64,000 bases of DNA from Cladopsammia gracilis (lineage: Eukaryota > Cnidaria > Anthozoa > Scleractinia > Dendrophylliidae): positions 1,051,001 through 1,115,000 of the forward strand of contig JAJGOT010000113.1 in the NCBI GenBank assembly GCA_022457155.1, read 5' to 3'. The notes under the pieces are model-generated. The model searched no databases, was not told where the DNA came from, and saw only the letters and a list, made by a program, of their open reading frames with translations. A program made the position numbers and the translations under genes. This document shows positions 43,630 through 55,439 of this stretch, one piece after another. How positions within the stretch are numbered: the stretch's first letter is position 1; each line of letters starts with the position of its first letter.

Positions 43630-44000
43630 GTGGGGGGGGGGGGGGGGGGGGTCAGGGTACTCCCATATATGAGCTGTGAAGGGTATGGTTTTCAGACAGT
43701 TTAGTCTAGGATAGGGTATAGTAATCAGTGATTTTTGGTCTAGAATAGGGTATCATTTTAAGCAAAACTGATCAGTTGCATAAAGAGTTCAGTCTAGACA
43801 AGGTTTACTGACAAATAGCATTTAAAAATTGGTACGGCGGGCAGTAACGCATTTTTACTGACCCCTGTTAACTAATAACTGATGGTGAATGAGTTTCTGG
43901 AAAATAGAGAGTCTGGAATAGGTCTAGGATAGGGTAGGGTTTTTTCAGTGTTTAGTCTAGAATAGGGTTGCAAAATGCAGCTAAAATGGTCTAGTATAGG
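43630..44000 (+). repeat. Dispersed CTAGA-motif repeat, second copy
   Basis: Matches 25300-25715 in the opposite orientation, with a 20-base G tract at 43632-43651 and repeated GTCTAGGATAGGGTA phrases. Non-coding. Confidence 0.8.
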
Positions 44001-44411
44001 TTGGGCGATGTTGCAGCTCTCGTAAGGTCTCGCACCATTGGTTTGCAAGCCCTTAGAGCTAACAATAGGACAAACAACACAACAATGGACCCTAACCCTA
44101 AAAACAATAGCAGCTGTGTTTTACCGGGCCAATGAAAATAGAGGTTTCTAAGAGCTGCAACCCTACCGTATAGGTTGAGGGTCTCGGATTCCCAGCAGCA
44201 CACCCCCACCCAAATGTTTGCAGAGAACCCCCCCCCCCTCCCTGGGCACCCATGCAGGGCACATCCAAACTTTTTTGGACCAATGATCTTAGGGTGTTTT
44301 TCTTGGGGGGGGGGAGCTTAGCTTTCAAAATCATTTTTAAAAAACCCAGCTTTTTGGGCTCAAATGTTTTCTGCACTTTTGAGAAACACATGTCAGCAGA
44401 ATGCTAGTTAA

Positions 44412-44824
44412 AGTGCACCTAACCCCAAAATTGTTTTTTGCTTAATCGACTCTATGTACGTTGAAAAGTTGAATAGTTAAATATTTCTTGTTTTTAACGT
44501 CGTGTTAGTGAGTTATAGAGATTTGAATTTACAAAACTACTTGTTTTTACCTCCAAGGAATATTTTTTACGAATCAATTGAGTGTCCACAGTTTATATTT
44601 TAGTATTTCTCAAATTGATTTTCCTTAAGCCGTATACTGCGTATTGTAAATTGACGTAGAAATAATGGCAAAATCCTAATATGACGTCATCAAATTAGCA
44701 TTTTGTAAATTCAAATCACTATAACTCACAATCGCTACGTTAAAAACAAGAAATATTTCACTATTCGACTTTTCAACGTACATAGAGTTGATTAAGCGAA
44801 AAAAAATTGGGGGTTAGGTGCACT
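44412..44824. mobile_element. TTAA-flanked MITE
   Basis: 413 bases with terminal inverted repeats AGTGCACCTAACCCC extending to well over 100 bases (TTGAAAAGTTGAATAGTTAA and so on). TTAA lies at both borders (44408-44411, 44825-44828). TTAA targets are used by piggyBac and Kolobok transposases. No coding capacity. Confidence 0.85.
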
Positions 44825-45015
44825 TTAACATGTTTTTGTCTCTAGTCAGCTGAAGGTTTAAGAGCCAGCTTGTTTGCTTGAAAACAGTGGAGTGGAATGT
44901 CAACATGTTAAGCATGAAGTTAATTTTTATTCCTTGTTTCAATAAATAAATGATATGATTAATATGGCTTGAACTATCAGGATTTCAGAATGGTAATCAT
45001 TGCAAGCCATTGGGT

Positions 45016-45017
<2 letters not shown>

Positions 45018-45083
<66 letters not shown>
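45018..45083. repeat. (AT)n microsatellite
   Basis: About 33 AT units. They give a meaningless poly-Ile-Tyr frame on the minus strand. Confidence 0.95.
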
Positions 45084-45089
<6 letters not shown>

Positions 45090-45414
45090 CATTCTAGGAT
45101 ATAATCAGCTGTGAAACATTCTTTCATGCCAAAATAAGTCTTTGAGCTGAGGCTGGGGAGAGGAAAAAGTGAATTGCACAAGAAATTTTCCCCATGTGCC
45201 CCCTGTCATTTTATATTTTATACATTTTATTTTGTTACTGAAAAAAATCTCTACAAAGGAGGGAGATGTTGATAAATTTTGACAATCATGGCTCAGGTCT
45301 AGTGGATTTTTTTGTTGGATGGGGAAATTCTGTCACTTGTCCAACAGAGAAGGAATAGCTCCTGATTTGGGAGCCATCCTTGTTATAAGTATGACACATT
45401 AGATATTATAAAAG

Positions 45415-46504
45415 GTGACAGGCCTAGCACAAATCCTGCTCGTCGCTAAAAGCATTTTAGCCCAGCTTTAGAATAAGTCTACCCCAAGTACGTGTCTGAG
45501 AGATTTTTCCGTTCAGATCAAAATAAAGATATAACAGGCCTGTTGTTCTAAATGTTGTCCTTTTTTGATCTTAGGAAAAAAGCTCTCGCTGTGATACTGA
45601 CATGAAGAATCTACGTTTTCCAGAGCCGTTTAGAATATTTAGTTACGCCGTCATTTCAGTGTTTGCTAGCTCTTAGCGTAACGATAGAGTTTCTTTGGCT
45701 TTGAAAGGTTTTCAAGATCAGTAGTAGCCGCTTGATAGGAGTTATTCGCCGCTTAGGATCAGTTTATTTCTCAGTACGTGATTTAATGTGAGCGCAAGTC
45801 TGCGGTTAGCATAACTTGCGATGTAGTGTCTCTTCATCACGACTAGAAAATTCTAAGATCGAAGTCTTATGCGATAGTAACGGTCTATATTGGAATGGTG
45901 GCATCTTGCAATTGTTTTTAGCTCCTCGGAGTTTATTCTGATGTATTTCTTGGAGCTCGGTGGTATCTCCATTGTCAGAAGCATCGCGTCATCGCATCCG
46001 GTTTGAAATATGTGAATCTCCAGCATGATAGCTGTTTAGTAATTCTTACAGATGCAAGTGGTTTCTTTTAGATATTCTTTAAGCAAGACTCGAGTTTCGG
46101 TTCTTTGGTGAACCTCATCAGTTGCTCCCATGTAGAAAGTCTCGTAGAATGATTTGACGTTGTAGAATGTTAGCGACTTATAAGCGCTTGGGGAGGATCA
46201 AATGTTCTATCTTTTCATTGGCTTGTTTAGTTAAGCCAATAGTAATGGAGTATGTTCGATCCGATGAAAGTTGTGTTTCGTTGTAGGCTTTTTAGCTGAT
46301 TTCTTAAGCATGTAAGATATTTTCTGACACAAGGAATGGCTCTTTTATAGTTGTACGGTGGCGTTGTAGATATATCTCAATGGATGAGAGATAATTTGTT
46401 TATCTGTTGTACAACAAGCTCGTAATTGCTGTGTAGTACAGTGCTACATGCGTTACCATCTTGCGCAACGCAGCAGGAAGGAGCTCTGTCCAAAAAATCA
46501 CATA
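45415..46504 (+). mobile_element. 1090-base insertion with 14-base flanking direct repeats
   Basis: AGATATTATAAAAG occurs at 45401-45414 and 46505-46518, immediately on either side. The insert starts GTGACAGGCCTAGC and ends with A-rich CCAAAAAATCACATA. It is free of long open frames and has a higher GC content than its flanks. Long target duplications with an A-rich end point to a reverse-transcribed RNA inserted by LINE machinery. The TG...CA form of the insert also recalls a solo LTR, but then the duplication would be shorter. The parent RNA is not recognised. Confidence 0.55.
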
Positions 46505-46518
46505 AGATATTATAAAAG

Positions 46519-47984
46519 ATATTATATAAGCCTCTTTGTGATGTTTTTTTAACATTTTAGTTTTTAACACAACCATGGAGAACAGGGTGCTTTCTGGCCA
46601 GGCTTTTCTCTTGCAGTCCAGTCGGACTTTGTTTAATGTTTCAAGAGCATAAGATTCCCACTGACATGGCCTTAGGAGTTGTTAGGGCTTACAAGCATTC
46701 CTGCCACATCAGCCAGGAAGTTTTGATTTAAAACAATTAAGTAATGTAAACAACGGCTAGATTTAGGAAGCCCAGCTTCTAAAGTTGACCAAAGCTATAT
46801 GTTATTTTAACTTTAGAAGGGTTTCCTCATCGATTCATCCCCAGGGTTACAATTTAACTGCCAGAGGGGATTTTCTATGCCAGTTACAGTTACTTGACAT
46901 GAACCATGTGCAATATCTAGGTAGGAATTGACAGGGAAGTGTATATAAAATCGGCAGATTTGGGATTAAAGATTTTGGCAGTTAAATGATGATTTTTAAA
47001 TTGGGGGACATGTAGCTTTGGCTCATGACTTGTTTATTTGCTGGTTTCAGAATACTGCCACATCCCCTGGTCACCATTTAGGGTCTGAATGTAGCTGCAT
47101 TTGGACATGGAATAATTTTCAATTTTGCCATTTATTTGATTTATTGGTAATAAAATACAGTTATCACACTACTGTCATTTCCAACATAAATTGTACATGT
47201 TTTCCTCAGAAGCAATTGTGACAAACACCTCTAACAAATATGGGAAAAATACTTTGATTTGTCTTCACTTTTCTTTCCTTGTTTTTTTTTTTCAAATGTT
47301 AAGTGTTCTCTGACTGGATCAGCAAACCATCTCTGAGTAAAAGATCAAGTAAGAGTAACATGCCAACAAAACGCTGATACCCGCGCAAGAGCAACGGCAA
47401 AAGCATGGACGGTTAAATAAAAAAATATATATTTATATTACCACAAAAACTTCATGCTATTTTGTTGCTTGCGGGCGTGATCGTTTGAAAAGAAGCCGAA
47501 AATACTAAGCTTATAATATATATAAGAAACCAAAACAGACGGTAAATTTACTCCTTTCTTGTGAAAAATCGTGCTTCCTTAAAAAAAAAAACATGTTTCG
47601 CAAGCTGCGGCGTTTCGAATTTTTACCTTCATTGCCTGTGCAAGGCAAAGAAACACTTTACGGGTCGATAAATGGTTCCACTTGGCTCCACAGAAACTCC
47701 TCCTTGGCCGCCATTTTGTTTGTTTTCCTCTTGTTTTGCAATCTGGTACCCAGATCTTCTCACTCTTTTCCTTGGCCGCCATTTTGAATACATCTCCACA
47801 AATAGTGGAGATTTTGATCACGTGATCTGCTGTGTGCCAGGGTCTTCTCCCGGAGCGCCGCCATATTGAAAACCGAGAAGATCCTGGGGACGAGGTTGTG
47901 CAGCAGCGGTGAAACCGCAATGAAACCGGCTGAACTTTGACGTCACTGCATAGCAACCAGACTATATGAATGTTTGAACTTCCG
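46519..47984. other. Non-coding with a MITE-like inverted repeat
   Basis: No gene. About 47735-47896 forms an imperfect inverted repeat (CTGGTACCCAGATCTTCTC against GAGAAGATCCTGGGGACGAG) with GGCCGCCATTTTG phrases inside, like the remnant at 40243. The short mirrored frames here come from that palindrome. Confidence 0.5.
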
Positions 47985-48478
47985 CTTATCTCTGTCTCGT
48001 TATGTGTACAATTGACAAGACGCGTTGTGGTGAGTACTTTGATTCTGTGTAGCCTTCATTTTTAATAGTTTTGAATAGGAGTTTATAGAAAACGTCCTAG
48101 GAACTACATGTACAATGGGAAATATTAACAAAATATTGACAAAATAGATCATTTGTGTTTTGTATCAAGGCTGGTTCTATGTTACTTAGAACTGCAGCCA
48201 TGCAAATAACTACATAGTTATTTGACTTCAGTCAAACCGTCGCACAGTTGTTATCACTTTTTTCACATAACGTATCCCTTTTGTTATTTCAACTCTACCT
48301 TTACTGATCTTAGAAAAAAACCAGGAATACCTTATTTAGTGATTTCTCTGGTGTGAATTTTGATATTTGAAGATCTAGACTTAATACACCGCCTGTGTCA
48401 ACATTATTTCGCGCTTTCATGATCTTTTCATAATTAGCTGAGCTAGTAAGGCATGATATTAGAACTGATTTCCATTAT
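47985..48478 (+). repeat. Dispersed/tandem repeat family, copy 2 (3' part)
   Basis: Matches 51340-51788 (CAATTGACAAGACGCGTTGTGGTGAGTACT to TTAGAACTGATTTCCATTA). It is the 3' part of the unit of about 1.13 kb that resumes at 50666, and the insertion at 48479-50665 separates them. Confidence 0.8.
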
Positions 48479-50665
48479 TCCTCGCGAAGCGAGGGCCGAA
48501 GGCCCGAGCGTAGCGAGGTTAATAAATTTGTCGTCCCTCGGGAGCTGAGCCGCGTGAATTCGAGCGAAAAATATATTTATATATATATATATTTATATAC
48601 TCGATGGTGTCCGGCAGTTGCCTGGCAACAAAAATCGCGACCGCTGACAATGGCGTATTCATGTTTATTCATGGCGGCCGTGCCGGCGGCCGTCATAGTC
48701 TGTGAAAAAATGTTTACTCTCGGTGAAACACAACCAATTTCTGATGCAAATGAGAAAGAACAGCAAAGACAACAACGTTGGATTCCACAAGTGGCTGGAA
48801 ATCTTTGTCCGTGTAAATTAACCACCGAAACTCCGCTGAACGGTGACTTGAAATTCAGCGCGATCGCGATCGAGCAACGAAGAGAGCTCAAGAGACCGGC
48901 ATCGAGAGCATAGATTACAAAGACTTTGAACAGCGTAGGCACACCGTTTGACTAGGTTCAAACGCCTTGACAAAATGCCGCCATTAGAATTCTGAACGAG
49001 ACCGATCAGGAGAGGCGACACCGACTGGAAGACTGTTGGACAAAATGATTCTGTTCGGTAGACTCAACGAGAGGTGGCAAGAATTACACGATCAGCTAAA
49101 TACTCGTGACGAATATCTTTCATACCTGATACGGTAGGGAAAAGCAAACACTGATTACAGGAAAGGCTCAGAGAAGAAGAGCGATTAAGAAATGTAGCTC
49201 AAAACACCGGCTAAACTACTGAGAGGATAATCAAACACTGAAACGCTGACGTCAAAACTAACGTCACTAAGGAAATTTTTAAATGATCAAAACTACAGAT
49301 AAATGATCAAAACTACAGATCACACAGGTGGAAATTATTTCCCAAATATACAACATTTACATGATGTAGCATTGTTTGTGAATGAAACAGTGATCGAGTT
49401 GTATGTATACAGTATCTTGAGTTTACAGCATTCTTCATAAAATAGTTCAATAAGAAATAACATTCGAATGGTTTAGTAAGGAGAATTTCTGTTTACAATT
49501 TGGATAAAAACATTTCGTTAGGAAAAAACAATTTTCTGTTAGCAATCATGACCAGCTAATGTCAATGTGTAGCAACCCTATACATGTAGCTAAACACATG
49601 ACACATCAACATTACTGCTTCACATTTATTATTGGAACGGCGATCAGTATCTTAAATCTCCTCACAATATCAGTGTACGAGCAAGTACATAGATTATACA
49701 AATTGAGAACCTGATCACCTTCAACATAAGTTGTCTGTGGAAATTGAATACAAATTCACTGTAGTTATATGGCTATGTGAACTGCATTGACACCAGTAAG
49801 GAGAATGTACATCAACAAATTAATTTTGATTTCAAGATTTTTAAAGGCGCTAACTGGTCATGAAGGCCTAAGTCCTGGTCTTAACCTACAAATTCTCCAT
49901 CCAGGTCTCTATACATTGCTTATGGTATTTGCAGAGAATCTGTTGCTTCATCTTGAATATTCATGTTTTGTAATCAATTTTGTAATTCCCATGACCTGTA
50001 TCCAAAATATAGTATTGTTACTGTTGGGAGAATCTCATGCCACTTTCACCATTGAGTTGTTATTTTTTGGACAACATCACTTTTCAGCAGCAGTAACCTC
50101 CTGTGATCTCAACCATTCAAACGAATAGAGAATTGCATTACCGATTGTTTGATTCCCAGTATATAGAACAAAAACTATAGCAGTATGTATTAAAAGGAAA
50201 CAGGAGATAGCACTAGCTCACAAGTTTCAAAAATGGAATTTAATTAAGACAATCAAAATAAACAGAACAAGTGGTAAAACAGAACAACACTGCTGCATAT
50301 TGTCCTGGACCCATGTCCTACAACAGTACTTAATACATCCACTTTCAGACCAATTTTCCTTCTGACAAAAATTAATGAAGACAGGGGGGGGGGGGCAGTC
50401 CCATGGCAGTTACAGCGACCCACAGCTCAAAACCCAACACTGACTAACACCAGCTCCCATTTATTTTATTTTAGGAAGACAGGGCACAAAGTACAAGTTA
50501 AATTGAAGAGACTGAGAACGAAAATGTCTCAACTTTAAATGAGCTCATTGCCAGCAAGCAACCCAACCTCTCCATTTATATCAGAAATTCCATCTTTCCC
50601 TCCCACATCACTAAAATTTTGCAGTGCATCCTCCCCCGAGCTTCGCGAGGTTCTGCGAGACACGT
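48479..50665. mobile_element. 2.2 kb insertion splitting the repeat array
   Basis: The repeat reads ...TTTCCATTA, then foreign sequence from 48479, then ACTAAAGTC... from 50666, whereas the unbroken junction at about 51786 reads TTTCCATTAGACTAAAGTC. The insert begins with the palindrome CCTCGCGAAGCGAGG and ends near CGAGCTTCGCGAGG, inverted copies of each other. A plus-strand open frame at 48554-48913 (MAAVPAAVIVCEKMFTLGET and onwards) and one at 49787-50128 have no family resemblance. Target duplication is uncertain (perhaps TA). Confidence 0.6.
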
Positions 50666-52010
50666 ATTTCTAGTACTAAAGTCATATTTTGGCAAGATAC
50701 AGAAAATATTTTGTTTTGTTGTTTAATTAGCGTCTTTTTCGGTCGTTTTTCGAATTGACAGAGTTACAAGGGCAATTATGTTTAGTTGGTGAGCGCGTTT
50801 CTAGAAAAATCTGTCCGCTTGTCGCAAACAATGCAATGCACTACTGATCATAAAAGTGACCCGCATGCTGATTAAAAATTAAATCAAAGGTTCCTGTAAG
50901 CCAACTCGTGAATATGACATGCTCTACATATTGCTGGCTCATATTTTAGCCCTCCTACCCTACAAAAAGGTGTTGAAATGTAGTCAAATACATTAAAGAA
51001 TAGACCAATCACAGGTCAAATCGAACTCTTCCTCCAACTACTCGTGTCCTGTGTAATAAGTTTGCTACGCAAATGATTCCTTGATATTGTCGGCCTTACT
51101 TCAAAGCTTTGCAATTGAACCAGTCTTGAATAAATTCCTCGTCTGATCATTATTTATATCTCTCTGACAAGAAATCATAAAGCCCTGTAGTTATTATCAT
51201 CTCTTCTAACACTTCTAAGTTAAATGTGGAATCATCTTCTATGTAACATCAAAATTTCTATTTATTTTCGACCTATAACGTAACGAATTTGCTTTTGGTT
51301 TCTCGGAATGCAGGGAAAGTCCCGGTTTTATCAAGTGTGACTGTACAATTGACAAGACGCGTTGTGGTGAGTACTTTGATTTTGTGTACCCTTTATTTTT
51401 AACAGTTTTGTATGGGGGTTAATAGCAAATGTCCTACAAACTACTGTAAGAAATAACAACAAAATAGTAACAAAATAGATTATTTGAGTTTTGTATCAAG
51501 GCTGGTTCTGTTACTTAGAACTGCAGCCATGCATGCATTCAGTCAAACCGTCGCACAGTTGTTATCCCTTTTTTAACGTTACGTATCCCTTTTGCCATTT
51601 CAACGCTTTCTTTACTGATCTTAGAAAGAAACCAAAAATATATTATTCAGTGTTTTCTCTGGTGTGAATTTTGATATTTGAAGATCTAGACTTAATACAC
51701 CGCCTGTGTCGACATTATTTCGCGCTTTCATGATCATTTCATAAGTAGCTGAGCTAGTAAGGCATGATGTTAGAACTGATTTCCATTAGACTAAAGTCAT
51801 ATTTTGGTAGGATACAGAAACCATTTTGTTTTGTTGTTTAATTAGCGTCGGTTTTCGAATTGCCAGAGTTACAAGAGCAATTATCTTTAGTTGGTGAGCG
51901 CGTTTCTAGAAAAAATGTCCGTTTGTCGCAAACAATGCAATGCACTGCTGATCATAAAAGTGATCAGCATGCAGAGTAAAAATTAAATCAAAGGCTCCTG
52001 TAAGCCAAAA
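50666..52010 (+). repeat. Tandem repeat unit of about 1.13 kb plus partial next unit
   Basis: One full unit (50666 to about 51790) followed by the first 220 bases of another (ACTAAAGTCATATTTTGG, TTTGTTGTTTAATTAGCGTC, ATCATAAAAGTGA and so on). The second is cut off by an A-rich AAAATAATAA run. Related copies lie at 22122-22562, 47985-48478 and about 55440-56130. Splice-like and TATA-like words are present but no open frame. The family is unknown to me. Confidence 0.8.
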
Positions 52011-52130
52011 GATAAAAATAAAAATAATAAAATAATAAAAAAAAATCAGTTTCTGTATTTAACCAGTCTGTTTGTGTAAACAACTACAGGCGCCTTAGGC
52101 TCCGTATACATCTATCCAGATATATTTTAA

Positions 52131-52518
52131 GGTGACTCCAAGTAGTTTTTTTTTTTAAGTTACACTTCCCTTTTTGAATGCGCTTATACATAATCTTACA
52201 CTGTGTGGATTATAGCACAGTTATTCGCTTGTCGCGGGTAGCCCCAACAAGCGAAAGAAATTTTGGAAAAACTGTTTTTCGCCATATTTGTTTACCGTTG
52301 CTATGGAAACGCATAAAAAGAGCATCATCCAGGCGGGTAGGGGGTTTGAAATTCATTTTTGCTTAATGAGAGGGGGGTATGGGCCATATTGCACCCCTTT
52401 TACTGCCCCCCCCCCCCCCCCCCCCCCCCGCTCCCCTCCAGGTAATTATTGCACAGTCCCTTATGTATAATCGCAAAAAGGGAAGTGTGACCCAAAAAAA
52501 AAACTACTTGGAGCCACC
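52131..52518. mobile_element. TTAA-flanked MITE with T/A-rich subterminal
   Basis: 388 bases between TTAA at 52127-52130 and 52519-52522. Inverted ends read GGTGACTCCAAGTAGTTTTT and GGTGGCTCCAAGTAGTTTTT. A poly-C run (52406-52429) and GTAGGGGGTTTGAAATTC-type sequence lie inside. Non-coding. Confidence 0.85.
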
Positions 52519-52725
52519 TTAATCCGCAATTTTTTGTGGCGGATTGGTCTTCCGTCTACACGTATTCCTCGAATTCGTCTTACGAATTTGAAACTTTTTG
52601 AATCCGCTCTTGAATACGCTACGAGTACGGCATGTGTGGACGATCGAATCCGGATATTCTTTTAATACGCTGACGCAACAATATCGATCCAGTCTTTAAC
52701 CGCGCGAGGGAAAGAAAAAGTCTTT

Positions 52726-52798
52726 GACCTCGGTGGGATTCGAACACACGACCTCCGGATTAGATCTTCCGTCGCTCTACCGCTTGAGCCACGAGGCC
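52726..52798 (-). tRNA. tRNA-Arg(TCT)-like sequence, probably a repeat
   Basis: On the minus strand it reads GGCCTCGTGGCTCAAGCGGT and onwards. Acceptor arms GGCCTCG/CGAGGTC, D arm GCTC/GAGC and a T loop TTCGAAT are good. The anticodon loop AGATCTAA has eight bases and contains TCT. The T stem has one mismatch (GTGTG/CCCAC). A near-identical sequence is at 53535-53607 inside a shared flanking repeat. It is more likely a tRNA-derived repeat or pseudogene than a working gene. Confidence 0.5.
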
Positions 52799-52799
52799 G

Positions 52800-53530
52800 T
52801 ACGGGAGCAGATTGTCTGTAATAAGGTGGTCCCTCGTGTGGTCCATCATTTCCTAACTAGGGTTAACGCTCAGTACAGGGAAATTTCTGGGTTAACCTTA
52901 GCACTATAATTTACACACAGAGTCAATTCTCTGATTCCTTGTTTGTATCACCAGTGCTACGTTTCTTTCCCTCGTGTGGTCCCTCATTTTCTTACTAGGG
53001 CTAACGCTCAGTACAGGAAAATTTATGGGTTGACCTTAGCACTATAATTATTTTTTTACACGCAGAGTTAATTCTCTGATTCCTTGTTAGGCTTACATAG
53101 CCTACTGGCCTTTTTAACTGGCTCGTCGCTTCGACGAGTCAGTTCTTAAAATACCCTCTTTTTTCGGCCTGTCGGGTCACCAGCCCCGGGAATCGCTTTT
53201 GCTGCGGCCAACACCGTACCTAGTTTACTTCCGGTTTTCAGAAATGGCGTAATCAGTGATGTCGGCAACTATAATTCAAATATTTACCGTTCTAATTTCG
53301 ACGGAATTGTTAAAAATTAAATCTCTGTGATTTTTGGATGCAATCTATTTCTGGTAAAAGGAAAGCGAGTTGAATTTTTCTAACCAAATCAATTGTCAAA
53401 CAAATGAATGTTGAGCCACGTAGCACTGGTGATACAAACAAGGAATCAGAGAATTAACTCTGTGAGTAAATTATAGTGCTAAGATAGCCCTAGTAAGGAA
53501 ATGAGGGACCACACGAGGGAAAGAAAAAAT
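52800..53530. repeat. Complex direct and inverted repeats flanking the tRNA-like pair
   Basis: The phrase CCCTCGTGTGGTCC...GCTCAGTACAGG...TTAGCACTATAATT...AATTCTCTGATTCCTTGTT occurs at about 52829-52955 and 52970-53090, and inverted at about 53425-53520. The unit includes the tRNA-like head, so the three copies look like pieces of one retroposed family. Confidence 0.7.
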
Positions 53531-53534
53531 CTTT

Positions 53535-53607
53535 GACCTCGGTGGGATTCGAACCCACGACCTCCGGATTAGATCTTCCGTTGCTCTACCGCTTGAGCCA
53601 CGAGGCC
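53535..53607 (-). tRNA. tRNA-Arg(TCT)-like sequence, second copy
   Basis: As the copy at 52726-52798, but with a perfect T stem (GTGGG/CCCAC), so it is the better candidate for a functional gene. The eight-base anticodon loop and the mismatch closing the anticodon stem remain. No T run follows within a few bases downstream on the minus strand (CAAAGATTTTTTCTTT follows, so a T6 occurs about 10 bases on). Confidence 0.55.
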
Positions 53608-54149
53608 GTACGGGAGCAGATCGTGGGTAATAAGGTGGCAAACAGTCGAGTTTAGATCGAATAAATCGTTGAATAAAACACGTCTCGACAGGTCACAGAA
53701 CTACTGAGTAAACAATTCTCAAGCATTACTCCGTGGAGTCACGTTCAAATTCCACACATCTCGTATTTATGTCACGCTATTTGATCGATCATGTTGATAT
53801 TGTTAATTTATTCGAAACCCCATCATGCCTGTGTTTAAACAATCCTGATTCCTTGTAGAAGGTGGTTTCAAGGATTTTAAAGTGAAAAAAAATGTACAAA
53901 GTTCTAAACTTATGTTTTTTTCCAACAGTACCGAGTCGATCAGAGAAAAAAATATAGACCTGAAATTGTAGCCTACTAAAGGTGGACGATGTTATTTTTG
54001 TGGGGGGTGGGGGAGGTGGCGGTGTTGGACAATTTTTCTGATCATGAATTTTTTTTCCATCTCGCATGTTGTGCAAGAATATTTTTCGGGATTGTTCCAT
54101 ACCTTTTTTTCCTCTCGCTCGCCGTGCATTATTTTTTTCCTTTACTTTT

Positions 54150-55105
54150 GCTGTGCAGGAATTTTTTTTTTAGTAATATTAATTGAATACTTTTTGATTT
54201 AACTTTAGAGATAATCTCGTCAATATTAATATAGGAATCTGCTTCTTTAAGTATAGTCAAAAGTATATTCTTAATTTTGTTTTTAAATGAACTCTTTGGT
54301 AATTCTCTCAGAAAGCATGGTTCCATTTAGGAGCTGATGGGTCGATGAGGGTAGTAGTCTGGTGGGTTTATAGAGCTGTAACATGTCTGAAATATAACCC
54401 GGGGCTAATCCATTTAGGGCCTTGCCAGTTAAAAGTAATAATTTAAATGATATTGTTTGCTTAACTGGTAACCAGTGTAGCTATTTAAGAATTAGCGTTA
54501 TATGGTCATATTTACTACTACATGTTATAAGGCGAGCTGCAGAGTTCTGAACATTTTGTAAGCGATCGAGTAAATATTGCGGAAATCTATACAATAACGA
54601 ATTGCAGTTACCAAGTTTGGTAGTAATAAAAGTATGGACCAAAGTCCCTGTATCTGATATCGACAGACAGTTCCTGATTTTAGCTGTTACGTAAATGGTA
54701 GAACGATACTGTATCTAATACATATATTAGATACATGTTGTTCTAAAGACATATGTTGAACAAAAATAAACCCAATATTCCTTGCTGAAGAAGATGATTT
54801 TATATGTTCGCCGGCGACCTCTTGAACATAGTCTATTGATGGGCGAGTATGGTGGTGGTGGTGGTGGTGGTGGGGGGGGGGGGGGGGGGGGTCACACAGT
54901 ACAAGAAGTTCAGTTTTGTCGCAGTTCAATTTCAGCATGTGGTGCACTAACCACGAGTTTATCTCATTGATACAAGTTTCGATGCACGCTATAGCTTGTT
55001 GTGACCTGTTGTTGATCTGACTGAGTCAGTCTAAAAGAAAAATAAAGTTGCGTATCGTCCGCATATAAGTGATAATCAAGGCCATGCCTCCCGAATGCAA
55101 AACAC
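54150..55105 (-). mobile_element. CR1/L2-type LINE, 3' end of reverse transcriptase ORF
   Basis: On the minus strand from 55105 it reads AFGRHGLDYHLYADDTQLYF, with the YADD catalytic box of reverse transcriptases. After a frame change it reads INSWLVHHMLKLNCDKTELL, then HIKSSSSARNIGFIF and MSLEQHVSNIC. After further changes it reads DRLQNVQNSAARLITCSSKY, LHWLPVKQTISFK and GKALNGLAPGYI, and finally RELPKSSFKNKIKNILL near the ORF end. These are the characteristic C-terminal blocks of CR1/L2-like LINEs. Several frameshifts and stops make it dead. A (GGT)n/G tract has expanded inside the coding part. Confidence 0.88.
54851..54891. repeat. (GGT)n followed by poly-G
   Basis: GGT times seven then about 20 G, within the LINE ORF. 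On the coding strand it inserts Pro and His runs (CDPPPPPPHHHHHHH). Confidence 0.95.
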
Positions 55106-55439
55106 TATGGAAACATCTGCGTTGGTCACAAAAACTACGACACGCATAAACCAAAGTTCTTCTTATACTTTCTTATCGACAGCGTTTTTTCACGGATCTC
55201 ATGAATACTTTATGAATATTTATTTTTCATAATATTTCAACCAAATGTATTCACGAGCTGCCCGTTCATCATGGAGCATGGGGATGGCTTTCAACTATCA
55301 GCTAGTACTAATGCGTTTAATGGACGATTCAGATGCCTGAGTTGATATTTGCTGCTATATCCACTTTCTTTTATTTGGCTCAAGAGAACAAGTTGATAGG
55401 TTTATTTCATTATAATTTAGCTCCAGAATTGTGGACATT

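Noticed and set aside
44939..45181. 80-residue frame with a long Ile-Tyr run
   Set aside because: Translation of an (AT)n microsatellite.
48554..48913. 119-residue frame starting after an AT run
   Set aside because: No family, no clear splice sites, and an equally long frame on the opposite strand. It lies in a repeat insertion.
49787..50128. 113-residue plus-strand frame
   Set aside because: Hydrophobic, AT-rich, no family resemblance. It is inside the 2.2 kb insertion and may be chance.
53789..54100. 103-residue minus-strand frame with a Pro run
   Set aside because: Low-complexity sequence next to T-rich tracts, no domain.
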